Shown here one piece after another: positions 1 through 12,069 of a stretch of DNA of 64,000 bases. The stretch lies in the NCBI RefSeq assembly GCF_000715075.1, contig NC_134089.1, positions 68,120,697 through 68,184,696 on the forward strand, read 5' to 3'. A program made the translations under genes and the position numbers. This DNA is from Nicotiana tabacum. Lineage: Eukaryota > Streptophyta > Magnoliopsida > Solanales > Solanaceae. Within the stretch, counting starts at the first letter, position 1. Each line of letters starts with the position of its first letter. The notes under the pieces are model-generated. The model was not told where the DNA came from and made no database searches. It worked only from the letters and a program-made list of their open reading frames with translations.

Positions 1-994
1 CCTTGCGAGATTACACCCAGGATAGACTTTTTAATCACCAAGTTTGGCCTTAAAATAAGAGAATATGATGTTTTGATGTTTTAAAGGAAGCCCAAAAAAT
101 TTCAAGGACGTAAATGGTATCTTCGTAATTATTTACACCAGGAAAAAAAACCATCAATAAAAATATTTGTTTTAGAACCAAAACGCGTTTGAAATATCCC
201 AGATACAAAACATATATACATTTCAATCATAAAATAAACTATGAACCGGCTCGCGCACTCAAAACACCAAAAAGAGGTCATCTTGACCCGATATTGGCCA
301 TGGTCAAACTCCAAATCCTTAAATAATTTCTTCACCAATGATTCAAAACACGCCCGATCCTATCAAGACCTATCCAATCATACCACCAAGTACAAATATA
401 TTATCCAAACTTATCCAAAGCCACAAAACACCCACTGGGACATTACAATAAAGAATTGAGGCTCAAGCCGAATAGAATTTCTCTTAAGTTTTTAAATCTC
501 CATTCTTCCGAAAGAGTTTCTAAATCATACTTAAACACTTCGAATTACATCCAAACTTGAACACAAGTTGAATTCAACTATATATACCTATTCGAAGTCT
601 CAGAACACAAATTGGAGTCCAATAACATCAAAGTCAACTCTTGGTCAAATTTATGAACTTTAAGTTCTTCAAATGTCAACTAATAGTGTCGAATTCTTAT
701 AGGAACCTCCAAAATAAAATACGAGCATACGTACAAGTCCAAAATCATCATATGAACATATCGAAAGAATCAATACCCGATTCTGAGTCTATTTACCCAA
801 AAATCTGATGATGGTCAACCCTTCCAATTTAAAGCTTCCAAATCAAGAGTCATTCTTCCAAATCATGCCTGAACAACTCAAAAACTAAAACCAATAATAC
901 ACTCTAGTCATAATATATCATATGAAATTACACAAAGACTCAAACACCGAATAAAATGCTATAACTCAAAACGACTGATCCGGGTTGTTATACA
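1..994 (-). repeat. LTR fragment, Tekay-like, cut by window edge
   Basis: Read on the minus strand, an LTR appears to begin at 994 with TGTATAACAACCC and runs out of the left edge. The last 150 bases (for example the word CATAATATATCATATG) closely resemble the stretch ending at 23711, which is a clearer LTR start preceded by a polypurine tract. No such tract lies next to 994 (the flank reads as pyrimidine on the minus strand), so this is more likely a solo LTR or a broken end than part of a complete element. The short open frames inside it show no protein similarity that I recognise. Confidence 0.6.
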
Positions 995-1349
995 GTAGAA
1001 GAAAAAAAGGGATGGAAATTATGTGACATTTATACTCTGAATTAACTTTAAATAAAATAAAGTAGGTAAATAGTACTAATATTCTATTCATAAACAAGAT
1101 GATTGAATAATTGTGAACAATATGATCGAGGTTAAAAAAGTATTGTATTAGAAGTCATAGTGCAAACTAATAATACTTAGTAGTAGATAAATTATTCAAT
1201 GGCTATTTGATTTTGCTTCCTTTAATATTAGACATGATTAATATTCTTTAATATTTTCCGCATACCGTACAAGGTTTATACTAATTAATTTATAATAGGC
1301 AGTAAATTGTGAATAATTGTATGGTTAGTGATATATATTGTTACAAGGA
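995..1349. other. AT-rich spacer, no gene seen
   Basis: About 355 bases of AT-rich sequence between the LTR fragment and the first Tat element. I see no open frame of note, no repeat and no RNA gene. It may be residual host DNA into which the Tat element inserted. Confidence 0.5.
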
Positions 1350-1962
1350 TTTATAGGGTAAATTAGTTTACATAAATGATCGAATGACTAAATGACACGT
1401 GAAATCAAAGACATGTAGAAAGTAAATTATTTAGCAACCAGTATTGGGAACAACAGATGCAACAGACATCAGGTTGACCCCGAAGGGAATATGATCAACG
1501 TGAGCAGAATCAAATGCTTTCCATCATATATCATTCAAACAAGAATATTCCATGGCATTAAATGAGCAGCCATTGTGGAGAATATTTGCATTCATGATCT
1601 GCCGTTACATATTTATCAATGGCTCTCTTTATTGTTATTTAAGAGGAGCTTGATCCTAGGATCTTATTTCCCTATGTATAAATATAAACAGTAGAATCAA
1701 CATCCTTTCTAAGGGAGGAAATTCTTGTCAAAACCTATGCTACATTCTATTCTTAAGCTAAACCAAATAACTTTACTTTCTTTTTATATTGTTCTTACTT
1801 CTATCTTCGAAGGCATTGCTCTCAGAGCCAAACCTGTCGTTTTCTTTTATTCTAATACTAAGTCTTATTTTTAATCTAGTTTAGTTAATATTGTGGATCA
1901 AATCAGTTTGATTGTCTATAAACCATGTAAAAAATTTAACTGTACCGTTTTATGGGTAAATA
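1350..1962 (+). repeat. 5' LTR of Tat element 1
   Basis: Aligns by eye along its whole length with 15194-15804; shared words include TTAAATGAGCAG, AAGAGG.GCTTGATCCT and GGATCAAATCAGTTTG. The usual TG start is degenerate here (TTTATAGGG against TGTATACGA in the 3' copy), and the end reads AAATA where AAACA would be expected. Immediately after it, GGCACCCACTATGGGGC resembles the sequence that normally follows the LTR in this group. Confidence 0.8.
1677..1688 (+). promoter_or_regulatory. TATA-like box in 5' LTR
   Basis: TATAAATATAAA lies about 285 bases before the LTR end, where an LTR promoter is expected. The 3' LTR has the weaker TATAACTATAAAT at about 15527. Called by position and sequence only. 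Confidence 0.45.
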
Positions 1963-2064
1963 GTTAGGCACCCACTATGGGGCTTAGACAATTGCATAAT
2001 TGAGTTTGTCCTTGTGTCTATTACTAACTTGTTTCATTCTTTGTTTCTTAGCAAAAAATCAAAA

Positions 2065-3750
2065 ATGGCATCTAATGGTGTCAACATTGCACACAATGTT
2101 GAGGGACATGAAAATATATCTCAACACGAGGAGTCAATTAGCGACACCAACAATGAGGTGGATGAGGCAACCCCTATCTGTGAAAAACAATACCCGTGAC
2201 ATGTACGGGAGCCAAATCCCAACGACGTAGAAGATGGACGGACACATTGCAAAAATAGTAAGGATCTTGAGAGAGCAACAGAAGGCTATTATGAGCATCT
2301 CTCAAGGCATGACTAGGTTATGATAGAATTGAAGAAAACATTGTTTGGTTCTTCAAACAATGAAAATGGAAGAGTTTCGGCTCCGCCCGGTGTCCCTGCA
2401 AATCTGACAACTCAAAGAGTTGATAACAATACCTCAAGGGGTGAGGTCGGCTTTGACGGTGCCGGGGGACCAGTAGCGAATCCGGTAATGTCAACGATAA
2501 TGATTCCTTCAAAACCAAACTAATAATATTCATGAGGGAGATGAATGAGCGGATGGATCAAAATGGGAAGGAGCTTCACGCCCGAATGGACTAGCTTTTG
2601 GGCGCACCACTAGTTTTGAAGGGCCCCGATTTTAAAAAATATACTTAGTTGCCATTCAAACCTAGCGCATCACCGGAGTTAATCCCAAATAGGTTCAAGA
2701 TTCAAGACATACCAAAATATGATAGGACCTTTGGACCCTCAAGAGCAAATCACAACTTATGCAACGGTTGTGAAAGGGAATGATTTAGCTCAAAATGAGA
2801 TCGAAACAGTTCCGATGAAAAACGTTTGGAGAAACCCTCAACAAGGGGTCTTGACATGGTATTAGCTTTTACCTGAGCATTCAATTGATTCTTTTGAAAT
2901 GCTTGCATATTCATTCATTAAGGCCCATGCAGGGCTAGAAAGGTCCAAGCCAGGAAGGCGGACATATTTCAGATCACACATGGTGAGTCTAAATTGCTTC
3001 AGGAGTTTGTTATTAGATTCTAGAAAGAGAGAAAGCTGCTATTGGTCATACCAAATGAATGGGCAGCAGAGGCATTCACTAAAGGTTTGAACCCGGGGAG
3101 CTCCGTTGTCTCCCAATAGTTGAAAGACAGCCTGCTCGAATTCTAAGAGACCACATGGGCAGATGACCAAACCTCTATGAATCGAAAATAATAATAGAAG
3201 ATGCTACTCGGCTTCCCGACACCAACCAAGGGGCACGACCGAGACAAGAACGGGGATATGCTCAAGGATGATTTTGATGCGGATCAGCGATCTTCTAAAG
3301 GCCGCTTTTTGCCTTACGAGAGAGCCAAGGGACACAATAGTAAAAGGTTCCAGTTCTCGAATAGGTTTGTTCCCAAAAGAAGATTTGACATGGCCGGAAA
3401 AACATATCATTACAAGAAAAAGAGGTATCCGAGACCCGCGATTCCACTTATTCCAGGTTGTCAGATTACAATTTCAACATCAGCGTAGTGGAGTTAGTAT
3501 CGACGATGAGGAATATCAAAGAAGCATGATTCCCGATACCGATCAGATCTGATCCTAGCTAGATGGGTCCAAACTTATGGTGCAAATATAATGGGACTGA
3601 CGGCCAGAGAACTAGGGTTGCTTGCATCTGCGAGAAGAGGGGGCAACGTTTTTGTAGAACGACCATCTCAAGGAATTCTTGAGCGAGTGAGCCAAGAATA
3701 ATTAGAGTCGCAGCCGGGACAATGCAGAACTGTCGAAGATAGGGTAAGAC
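2065..3750 (+). pseudogene. gag remnant of Tat element 1
   Basis: The reading starts with the ATG at 2065 (MASNGVNIAHNVEG) and continues in pieces through all three frames. Recognisable blocks include an acidic N-terminal part, then LPFKPSASPELIP-like and HSIDSFEMLAYSFIKAHAG (about 2880-2940), a segment that is strongly conserved in the capsid region of plant Tat gag proteins. Stops and frameshifts break it many times; no CCHC zinc knuckle was clear. It would have formed the particle of the retrotransposon in the cytoplasm. Not functional in this copy. Confidence 0.7.
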
Positions 3751-3759
3751 CCTCCTCGG

Positions 3760-5396
3760 TTGACTATCAACATGATTTTTGGAAGGAATAAAATCAAAAG
3801 TGTAACCTTCTCGGCAGCCAAGAAGATAAAAGTATCGGTGACCTATAGCAAGAGACTCTGGGAAGGCATAGATGATGAAAACACCTCCACAGAGGAAGAC
3901 AACGATAGACTTCTTCTGCCATATAAGGACACCCTAGTAATTTCTCTTAATGTTCTAGATTTCAAGATTAAACGTGTTTTGGTTGACCCAGAAAGCTTAG
4001 CCAATATCATTCAATAGAGAGTTCTAGAACATGCCAAATTAACTAGAAGTATCATTTCGGAAACAAAGCTCCTCGTCGGGTTCAACGTTGCAAGTGTGAC
4101 AACCTGAGGAGAGCTCTTGTTGCCCACGAATGCCAAAGGAGTCATGAAGAACTCCTTATTTGAAGTTGTGGACGGTAACATGGGCTACAACATAATACTT
4201 GATAGACTATGGTTACCGGAGATGAAGTTCGTACCATCAACATATCATCAACAGTTGAAATTCCCAACCCCGAAGGAATCAAATAGATAAGAAGAGATCA
4301 ACTGACAGCAAATCAGTGCCCACTCCCTTGCTAACTGAAGATGATAAGGGCAAGGAGCCGTCGAAATCCCACCCGATACCAAGAGACTTTTAGGTACCGG
4401 AAGATACAGACGCAACCAAATCCATAGCAGAAGAACTCAAACAAGTGACTTTGTTTGAGGAATTCTTGTAGAGAAAGCTTCACTTGGGAACAAGACTCAA
4501 TCCCGAGCTGAGGTCAGGATTTATTAATTTCCTTAAAGTTAACATTTATTATTTATCATGGTCGCACTCGAATAGATAGGTATCCCATTATAGGGTGTCG
4601 TGCACAAGCTAAACCTGGACCCACGCGTCCCTCATGTAAGGAAAAAAGAAATGCTCGGTAGCCGAGGTTAGAAATGGGTTTGTTAAGAAAGAGGTAAAGT
4701 ATCCCGAATGGTTAGCTAATGTAGTAGTGGTTCCAAAAAAGAACAACAAGTTTTAAATGTACGTAGATTATAAAGACTTGAATAAGGTGTGCCCTAAAGA
4801 CTCGTTCCCATTACCAAACATTGACCAAATAATTGATGCAACGGCCGAGCACAAGTTAATGAGTTTCCTTGATGCCTATTCCAGGTATAATCAGATCAAA
4901 GATGAACCTGGATGATCAGGAAAAAATTTCGTTCATAACAAAATTTGGCACATATTGTTACGATGTGATGCCCTCCAGGCTTAAAAATACCAGAGCCACT
5001 TTTCAGAGTCTCTTGAACAAGCTAAGATGCTCCAGAAGCAAATAGGTAAAACGATGGAAGTATTTATAGATGACATGTTGGCCGAGTCTTTGAATGTAGG
5101 TGATCATTTAAAGCACGTCCAAGAAACCTTTGATATCTTGAGGTAGCACAACATGAAACTCAACCCAGAAAAATGCGCGTTCGGAATTGGCTCCGGTAAG
5201 TTTTTGGGTTTCTTAGTTTCACGAAGGGGGATCGAATTGAAACCATATAAGATTAAATCCATCAAGGACATTCGTACTAGTTGTCAAGCGTAAAAGAAAT
5301 ACTGAATCTAACCAGATGATTGGCCGCTTTAAGCAGGTTTATCTCTCGATCTTCGGAAAAGTGTCATCACTTCTTCTCACTTCTGAAGAAGAAGTA
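3760..5396 (+). pseudogene. protease and reverse transcriptase remnant, Tat element 1
   Basis: An aspartic protease block is seen at 3940-4017: the frame reads FKIKRVLVDPESLANIIQ, where the family has a DPGS-type active site, so Gly is replaced by Glu. The RT follows from about 4600, with EWLANVVVVPKKN, an MYVDYKDLNKVCPKDSFPL block, LDAYSRYNQI and the catalytic box FIDDMLAES (about 5059-5085) with both Asp residues kept. Nonsense codons and frame changes interrupt it throughout. At 5396 the frame is broken by insertion of a solo LTR; the coding sense resumes at 6142. Confidence 0.8.
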
Positions 5397-6141
5397 TGTA
5401 TACGGTAAAATCGGAGGGTCCAATTTTCTGTCATTATGGTTCCTCGTAAGCATATCTCACAAGGTTCAAGACTAGGGTCGAGGTTCACCCTCGAGGGCTA
5501 TTGATGCTCGACCTCGGGGTGATGCAGACCAACAGATATGATGGAAAAGTGGGGAGTTCCCAAGGCGCACAACTAGGGCTAACAAAGTCTAGTGAGCTAA
5601 GTTCAGACCCGAATCATGGCGTCAACTAGCTGTCCCATCCTCATATCTTAGTAATAAATACACTTGTACTATGTTGGGATTTCCCCTCATATATAAAGGG
5701 AATCCTTGCCATTTTATAAACATCTGTTGCTCCATACTAAATACACAAGAACATTTTTGCTGCTCTCTAACATACTCTCTTGATCTCATTACTTCATTTA
5801 TTGCTTATATTTATTGTGTTCTATTTATTGTTCGTCATTTATTGCTTAATATTATCCATAAAGAGCCGTCATTGATTTATTACCACTGTTAGTCACCCAT
5901 CGATTACCCTCGACAGTTCCCAGCCGAGCTTCAAACTAGACCCCGAGACCCTTAAATAGGCAAGATCGAGGCCCTGATTATCAATCATTCTGTTTGCTAA
6001 TCACCTTGTTTTCAAGCTCTTATCTCGTTTCTAAGTCATTTATATAGCATCAACTGCTTAACAACTAGCATAAAAATAGATCACGTATTTTTAGAACCAC
6101 TAATCGAAATTTAATTATTATTACCATTTTCGCGGTAAACA
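5397..6141 (+). repeat. Solo LTR of a Tat-type element, nested in RNase H region
   Basis: 745 bases starting TGTATACGGTAAAA and ending CGCGGTAAACA, inserted exactly in the RT-RNase H connection: the left flank ends CTGAAGAAGAAG and the right flank continues AATAACAATTTCGAATGG in the same sense. The flanking five bases are AAGTA and AATAA, so the target duplication is either diverged or not exact. The same LTR family is present at 28160-28893 on the other strand. With only one LTR and no internal region, it is a product of LTR-LTR recombination. Confidence 0.85.
5690..5697 (+). promoter_or_regulatory. TATA box in solo LTR
   Basis: TATATAAA within CCCCTCATATATAAAGGGAATCC; the same context, inverted, occurs in the related LTR at 28594-28601. 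Conservation between two copies supports it as the LTR promoter. Confidence 0.6.
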
Positions 6142-7110
6142 AATAACAATTTCGAATGGACCCCGGAATGTTAGCAGGCCTTTAATGACTTGAAAAGTTA
6201 TTTATCAAGCCCCATCTACTATCAAAGCTGAGAGAAGTGAATAACTGCTAATATACGTAGCGGTCTCGAAGGCAGCGGTAAGTGATGTTCTAGTCCGGAA
6301 AGATGAAGATACGCAATTTTCTGTATATTATATTAGCAAAATTTTGTCAGGAGCAGAGTCTCGTTATCCACACCTCAAGAAACTAGCCTTAGCTCTCATA
6401 GCCGCCTCTTGAAAGCTTAGTCCTTATTTTTAGTGTCACCTGATAGCCGTTGTGACAACCTTCCCCTTGCAGAATGTTCTTCACAAGCTTGAGTTGTTAG
6501 GCCGGTTGGCCACATGGGCAGTCAAAATTAGTGAGTTTGATATTGAATATAAGCCTAGGATTAAGATCTAATCAAAAGTTTTGGCCAACTTTCTGGCCAA
6601 TTTTAGTCCAAGGTTGTTGGCCCTGGCTTCTAAAAAAGCGGTGCTGGTGTCAGAAACGACATTAGAAGTTTGGACTTTTTTCACAGATAGAGCTTCCAAT
6701 GTGAAAGGTTCTAGGCTTGGGATGGTCTTAATAACGCCATCAGGGAAAACCCTGAGGCGGGCTATAAAAATTGTTTTGTTGACTAACAATGAAGCCGAGT
6801 ATGAGGCTCTAGTTGTAGGACTCGAACTGGCCAAGGGACTTGGATCCGAGGTCATTGAAATCAAATGTGATTCCCAACTGGTAGTAAACCAATTGTACGG
6901 GATTTTTGACACGAAGAAGGAATGCATGCAACAATACGTGATTAAAGTTCAAACTTTTCTTGCATGATTCAGGGAATGGTCGATCACACATATCCTGAGA
7001 GAAGAGAATGTATAAGCAGATACACTAACAAATTTGGGGTCGTCTATGGAAATGAAAGTATTTGAATCTGGTACTATCATTTAACTTATGCATTCAGTAC
7101 TGGATGTGAA
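6142..7110 (+). pseudogene. RNase H domain remnant, Tat element 1
   Basis: Continues the interrupted pol. Readable blocks are NFEWTPEC-like (6150), a YYISKILSGAESRYPHL-type block (about 6330-6375), and from 6581 an open stretch of 128 codons containing WTFFTDRASNVKGSRLG, TNNEAEYEALVVGLELAKG and IKCDSQLVVNQ. These hold the D, E and D positions of an RNase H fold. The arrangement of two RNase H-like segments, the first a degenerate connection, fits Tat elements, which carry an additional RNase H domain. Inactive through stops. Confidence 0.75.
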
Positions 7111-7129
7111 TTGCTATTGTGAATTAAAT

Positions 7130-8386
7130 ACAACTATCCTGGTCTGGGAATGAAGGAATGAGTTCATCGATTATCTTCGGCATGGCAAGTTGCCCGAGGA
7201 CCCGAAGGCATTCCGGGAACTAGACACCAAAGTGGCTCTCTACAGCCTCTTGGGTGTACAATTATATAGGAGATCATTCCAAGGCCTATTGACCCGATGT
7301 TTAGGAGCCTCGGAGGCTGACTACGTGATGAGAGAGGTCCATGAAGAAATTTGCGTAAAACCATTCCGGTGCAGATTCGTTGGTGCTAAAGTTGGTTAAG
7401 GCAGGATATTATTAGCCCTAGATGGAGCAAGACGCAACGGCGTTCATTCAGAAATGCAACAAGTGTTAGCGCCATGTACAAATGGTGCACCAACCGGTGG
7501 AACTCTTACATTCAGTACTGTCCCCATGGCCATTTATGTTATGTGGGATGGATATAGTTGGTGCATTGTCACCAGGTCCCAGAAAGGTAGGATTCTTTTT
7601 AATTTTAACTAATTACTTCACGAAGTGGGTTGAAGCAAGTCCTTATCAAAATATCGGTGAGCACAAAGTGATCGACTTCCAATAGGAACATATAATATGT
7701 CAATTTAGAATACCAAAGGAGATTGCCTGCGATAACAGACCGTAGTTCATAGGCTCTAAAGTCATAGAGTTTCTCAAAGATCTGAAAATCAAAAGAATTA
7801 CCTACTCATCGTACCATCTGAGTGCTAATGGATAGGCCGAGTCAAACAATAAGGTAATTATCCAAAACCTTAAAAAGAAGTTAGAAGTTGCTAAAGGCAC
7901 ATAGCTGGAAGAATTACCAAGCTTGCTATGGGCATACCGGACAATGAAAAAATCAAGCACGGGAGAGACACCTTTCTCTCTCGTATACGACGCAGAAGCT
8001 CTGATTCCGATGGAAGTGAGAGAACCAACTTTACATTTCTCCCAAATAGATAAAGAATAAAATAATGAGACACTGCTGGTGAAGCTGGAACTGCTCGATG
8101 AACGCAGGGACTTAGCACACATAAGGATGGTGCTCAGAAGCAAAGGATGGAAAGATACTATAACCGGAGGGCCAATCTGTGCAACATTATAGTAGAAGAC
8201 TTAATTTTGAGGAATGTGGCTCAGAACACTCGGGAAATCAATATTGGGAAGCTAGGTCCGACATGGGGAGGCCCCTATCGGGTTTCAGCTGTCACCGATA
8301 AGGGATCATACGAACTGGAGAATCAAGATGGAGTCAAATTTCCCAGCAATTGGAACGTGACTCACCTCAAACAATATTATTACTGA
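7130..8386 (+). pseudogene. Integrase remnant, Tat element 1
   Basis: The zinc-binding part is suggested by HEEICVKPF and FIQKCNKC (about 7340-7470). The catalytic core contains GMDIVGALSPG (first Asp), a CDNRPxF block (second Asp, about 7730) and AESNN (Glu, about 7840), giving a recognisable D,D-35-E pattern, followed by LPSLLWAYRT and STGETPFSLVYDAEA. The C-terminal end of pol is WNVTHLKQYYY with its stop at 8384-8386. Several stops occur within, one of them in the NG-stop-AESNN motif. Integrase would insert the cDNA into the chromosome; this copy cannot. Confidence 0.8.
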
Positions 8387-9288
8387 TGGATCATGCCTAT
8401 ACTGAAAGTATGTGCTGCACTCTTTTTCCTTCGTCCAGTTTTTGTCCCAATCAGGTTTTTCCAGCAAGCTTTTTAACAAGGAAGTAATGGAAATCATACT
8501 GCGAAGGAAGCGTCATTGGCCAAATGAAGACCTTTAAATTATAAGGCATTGAGATCATAAACCACTATGGGATGGTTAGATAATTTTTGGCTCGATGGCA
8601 ATGTGACGACCTGGCCGTTCGTCTTAAGAATTAACGCCCTAATCCCCTATTAACTGCTTTCCCCAGGTTTATTTCTACTAATGTGATTTGTTGGGATGTT
8701 TGATTTTGAGTTTCGGAGAGTTTTGGGACACTTAGTCCCTAAATGAGAGTTTAAGTGTTGGAAAGTTGACCGTAGTTGGAATAGTGTGTAGATGGCCTCG
8801 GAATGGAAATTTGATGGTTCCATTACCTTCGTTGGGTGATTTTGGGGTTAAGAGCATGTTCGGATTGTGTTTTGGAGGTGCGTAACTAAATTAGGCTTGA
8901 AATGCCGAAAGTTGAATTTTGGAAGTTCCGGTTCGATAGTGAGATTTTGATCTGAGGGTTAGAATGGAATTCCGAGAATTGCAGTAGTTTCGCAAAGTCA
9001 TTTTGGATGTGCGTGAAAAATTTTAAATCATTCGAAGGTGGTTTGGTTGGGTGTTTGATCGAAAGCGTATTTTTGAGAATTTTGGAGTTCTTAGGCTTAA
9101 ATCCTTGAATTATCCGAGGTTTCAATGTTGTTTTAGGTGTTTTAAGGATTGGTACAAGTTTGGATAGTATTTTGTGTCTTGTTAGTGCCTTTGGTTGAGG
9201 TCCTGGGGGCCTCGGGATGATTTCGGATGGTTTGCGGAAGGATTTTTGAAGTTAAGAGATTGCTGGTTCAGCTGGTACCTATCATAAC

Positions 9289-9500
9289 CGCATCTGCAGT
9301 TTGGGTTCCGTAGGTGCGGGGCCACAGAAGCGGCATTGAGGACCACAAAAGCGGATATCTGCCTTGTCTTTAGAGTCCGCAGATGCGGTAGGTAAACCGG
9401 TTGTTGGTCACTTAAAGGAAAGTCGCAGATGCGACAATTGTTCCGTAGAAGCAGGACCGCAGATGCGGTCCTATTAACGCAGATGCAGAAATCGCTGGGC
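9289..9500. repeat. Array of CCGCATCTGCGG-like palindromic words in LTR
   Basis: GC-rich stretch in an otherwise AT-rich LTR with repeated words such as CCGCAGATGCGG, GTCGCAGATGCGAC, CCGTAGGTGCGG and CACAGAAGCGG at irregular spacing. Comparable arrays occur at 42512-42710, 34752-34990, 24535-24920 and 22660-23010. Confidence 0.7.
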
Positions 9501-10360
9501 AGAACATATAAATAATTGCCTTCGCGAATTTGAGGGATTCTTTCACCATTATCATCTGGGTTTGAAGCTTTTGAAAGAGATTCTTGAGGAAAACAAAGAA
9601 AAATCGCGTGAAGGTAATGTCCTTGACTTCATAACTCGTTTTTATGTGATTAAAGTAATTTATGGTGAGAAATTTGGGGAAAATGGGTAATTAGTGCTTG
9701 AATTTAAGAGGTCTTTAAATGAGGATTTGAGGGGACATTTGGACTCCGAATTCAGTGTTCTTATTATGTATAGAATCGTGATAGTACGAGGTTTCTGAAA
9801 ATATAAATTTCACCCGATTTCGAGATGTGGGCCCGAGGGGCGTTTTGGTCATTTTACATAATTTTGCGTATTAGCTTAGAATTTTATTGTAGAATCAGTT
9901 ACTTGAAGTGTTATTTACATTATGCAATTGAATTGAATAGATTTGGGCCATTTGGAGTCGAGTACTTGTGGCAAAGATGTGGTGTTGGGTTGATTTTTGA
10001 GCCAGTTCGAGGTAAGTGGCTTGTCTAACCTTGTGTGGGGGACCTTCCCCTTAGGATTGGTATATTTGGTAATTGAAATGCCTTGTACGTGAGGTGACAA
10101 GTGCGTACTTGTGCTAATTGTTGGAAATCCGATTTTCTTAAGTAATTACTAGTATGTTCCTTTCCTATTTCTATTTCTTGCAATATTAAGCTTGTTGTTA
10201 GCTTAGGGAAGCATGTCTAAGTGACTTAATTTGTTTTATTTGATTCAACCTACCTTACTTGAATTCTGTGCAGCATGCTAAGCTAGAATCACTTGTTGCC
10301 TTAATATGAAATTTGGCCATTTCTGTATATCTTCCTGCTGTTGCTCTGTATTTATTTTAG

Positions 10361-10735
10361 GACTACGGATGTGGGATTCCGGTAGCTCCCCCTTGTCTGT
10401 TTACATTTGGACTACGAGTTAGATTCCCTGTAGATCCTCCTGCATATTTACTTTGGGATTACGGGTTAGATTCCCGGTAGATCCCCCTGCACAATTATAT
10501 GAAACTACGGGAATGCACCTGGTAGATTCCCCTAGTACTGGGTATTTATATTTGGGACTACAGAACGGGATTCTGGTAGATCCCTGCGCACTATAAGTTG
10601 GACTACGGGACGGTATCCTAGGAGATCCTTCAGACATATATATATATATATGATGGACTACGGGTTGGTATCCCAGGAGATTCACTGGATATGTAAAGAT
10701 TGGACTACAAGACGGTATCCTGGGAGATCCCTGAT
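10361..10735. repeat. Minisatellite of about 45-60 bp units in LTR
   Basis: About eight degenerate units, each with a GGACTACGGG..GG.ATCCCGG.AGATCCC core, for example at 10408, 10450, 10552, 10601, 10654 and 10701. The homologous LTR carries a rearranged version at 41455-41655. Unit number and spacing differ between the two LTR copies. Confidence 0.75.
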
Positions 10736-11377
10736 TGTTACTATCGGTGTTGAGCGGTATTTCCTTTCCATATTTACCTTGTTCTGTATAGTTGTTGTTG
10801 TTCAGTTCACCCTGTGTTATTTTACTGCTGCTCTCTATTGTACTGCTTATCTTATCCTGTCATCTCTATATTTATTTAATCTCAGTAGGGACCTGACCTT
10901 CCTCGTCACTACCCAACCGAGGTTAGGCTTGGCACTTACTAAGTACCACTGTGGTGTACTCATGCCCCTTCTGCGCATGTTTTTCATGTGCAGATCCAGA
11001 AACCGCTGATCGGGCCTACTATCGTTGAGGAAGGCGACTGCTTAGAGACTCCGAGGTACATCTGCCGTGTCCGCAGACCAAGGAGTCCCTTTCTATTCTT
11101 GCCTTTAGAATTTAGCCCTTCTGTACTTTTCTATTCTTTATTAGAAATTCCGGAGTTAGAGCTATGTAGTATTTCTTTTCTTAGCTTGTGATTCATGGGT
11201 TTCCGGGTCTTGGATTTATGTTTGGTATTAAGAGTTAAACACTGTTACTGCTTTATTTTGCTTTAAATTGTTTACTTCCGTAAAATTTTGTTTTTTCCTC
11301 CGCAAATTAGGCTTACCTAGTCGTAGAGACTAGGTGCCATCACGAGGGTTCACGGAGGGCGAACTGGGGTCATGACA

Positions 11378-12069
11378 GGCAAGTTTCTAATGGGAAACAA
11401 AACTTGCCATCGAACCAAAGACTATCCAAGAATTCACAAGTGTTTAACTATCATAGAAAGACCTCCAGTGTTCCACTTCTCATTCTTAACATTTAAACAA
11501 TGGGGGGATAGTATTGGATACGGAAGCAAGGAGGCCACGAAAATTGAGACCACGAGACCCGAGTACAACAATGTTTTATCAGAATCCAGGACAGCATGAC
11601 CAACCTCGTAGAAATAATTTATACAAGTTAGCCATATGTATTGGCGATTTGTTTTCTTTAGGAATCAAATGCTGATATACTTTTAAAGATAGAAGGAATA
11701 AATTAAAGTCCTTTTGTTTTTATCTTCTTTCTTGTCCAAACAATGAGTTAGTTTTATCATTTGAACGATAACAAAAAACTTCCAATGCTTGTGCCGGAAT
11801 GAACATGAGACGTCCTATTCAAGAACACCGTAAATATAAGAGGGTCCTCTCTTATGAAACCTCATAGTAAATGGTTGGTTCCGCAAGGATTTATGCCTGG
11901 AAAATAAAGCTATTAAATGAAAATACACAGGAAGACTTATCTAATTCTATGCAAAAAGAATAAAACTTTTCCCAATATTCAAACAAAAATTTTCTTTATT
12001 TATCGAAATGCCAAACAGCATAAGTACAAATGAAAATAACAAAAGAAAAAAAGGATAAATCTAAATAGT
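11378..12069. other. Post-integrase spacer of Tat element 1
   Basis: Starts with the right GGCAA duplication of the solo LTR. Together with 8387-8601 it forms the non-coding spacer between integrase and the antisense ORF. I see no conserved frame. Confidence 0.5.

Larger units (their letters stand above)
8602..11377 (+). repeat. Solo LTR of a Tekay chromovirus (2776 bp)
   Basis: Begins TGTGACGACCTGGCC and ends GGGGTCATGACA. The five bases before it (8597-8601) and after it (11378-11382) are both GGCAA, a perfect target duplication. The sequence is the same family as the LTR at 40778-43415, which lies in the opposite orientation and belongs to an element with chromovirus genes. Inside are an array of CCGCATCTGCGG-like words (9289-9500) and a minisatellite (10361-10735). 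The short open frames in it are not conserved genes. Confidence 0.92.

Noticed and set aside
5392..6146. Perfect target duplication for the solo LTR at 5397
   Set aside because: AAGTA and AATAA agree at only three of five bases, so I did not claim it, although the coding join supports the insertion.
6568..6927. Minus-strand 119-residue frame
   Set aside because: Shadow of the plus-strand RNase H reading of the Tat element.
10639..10652. AT dinucleotide run as a promoter
   Set aside because: Simple (TA)n inside the LTR minisatellite; not at a promoter-like position.
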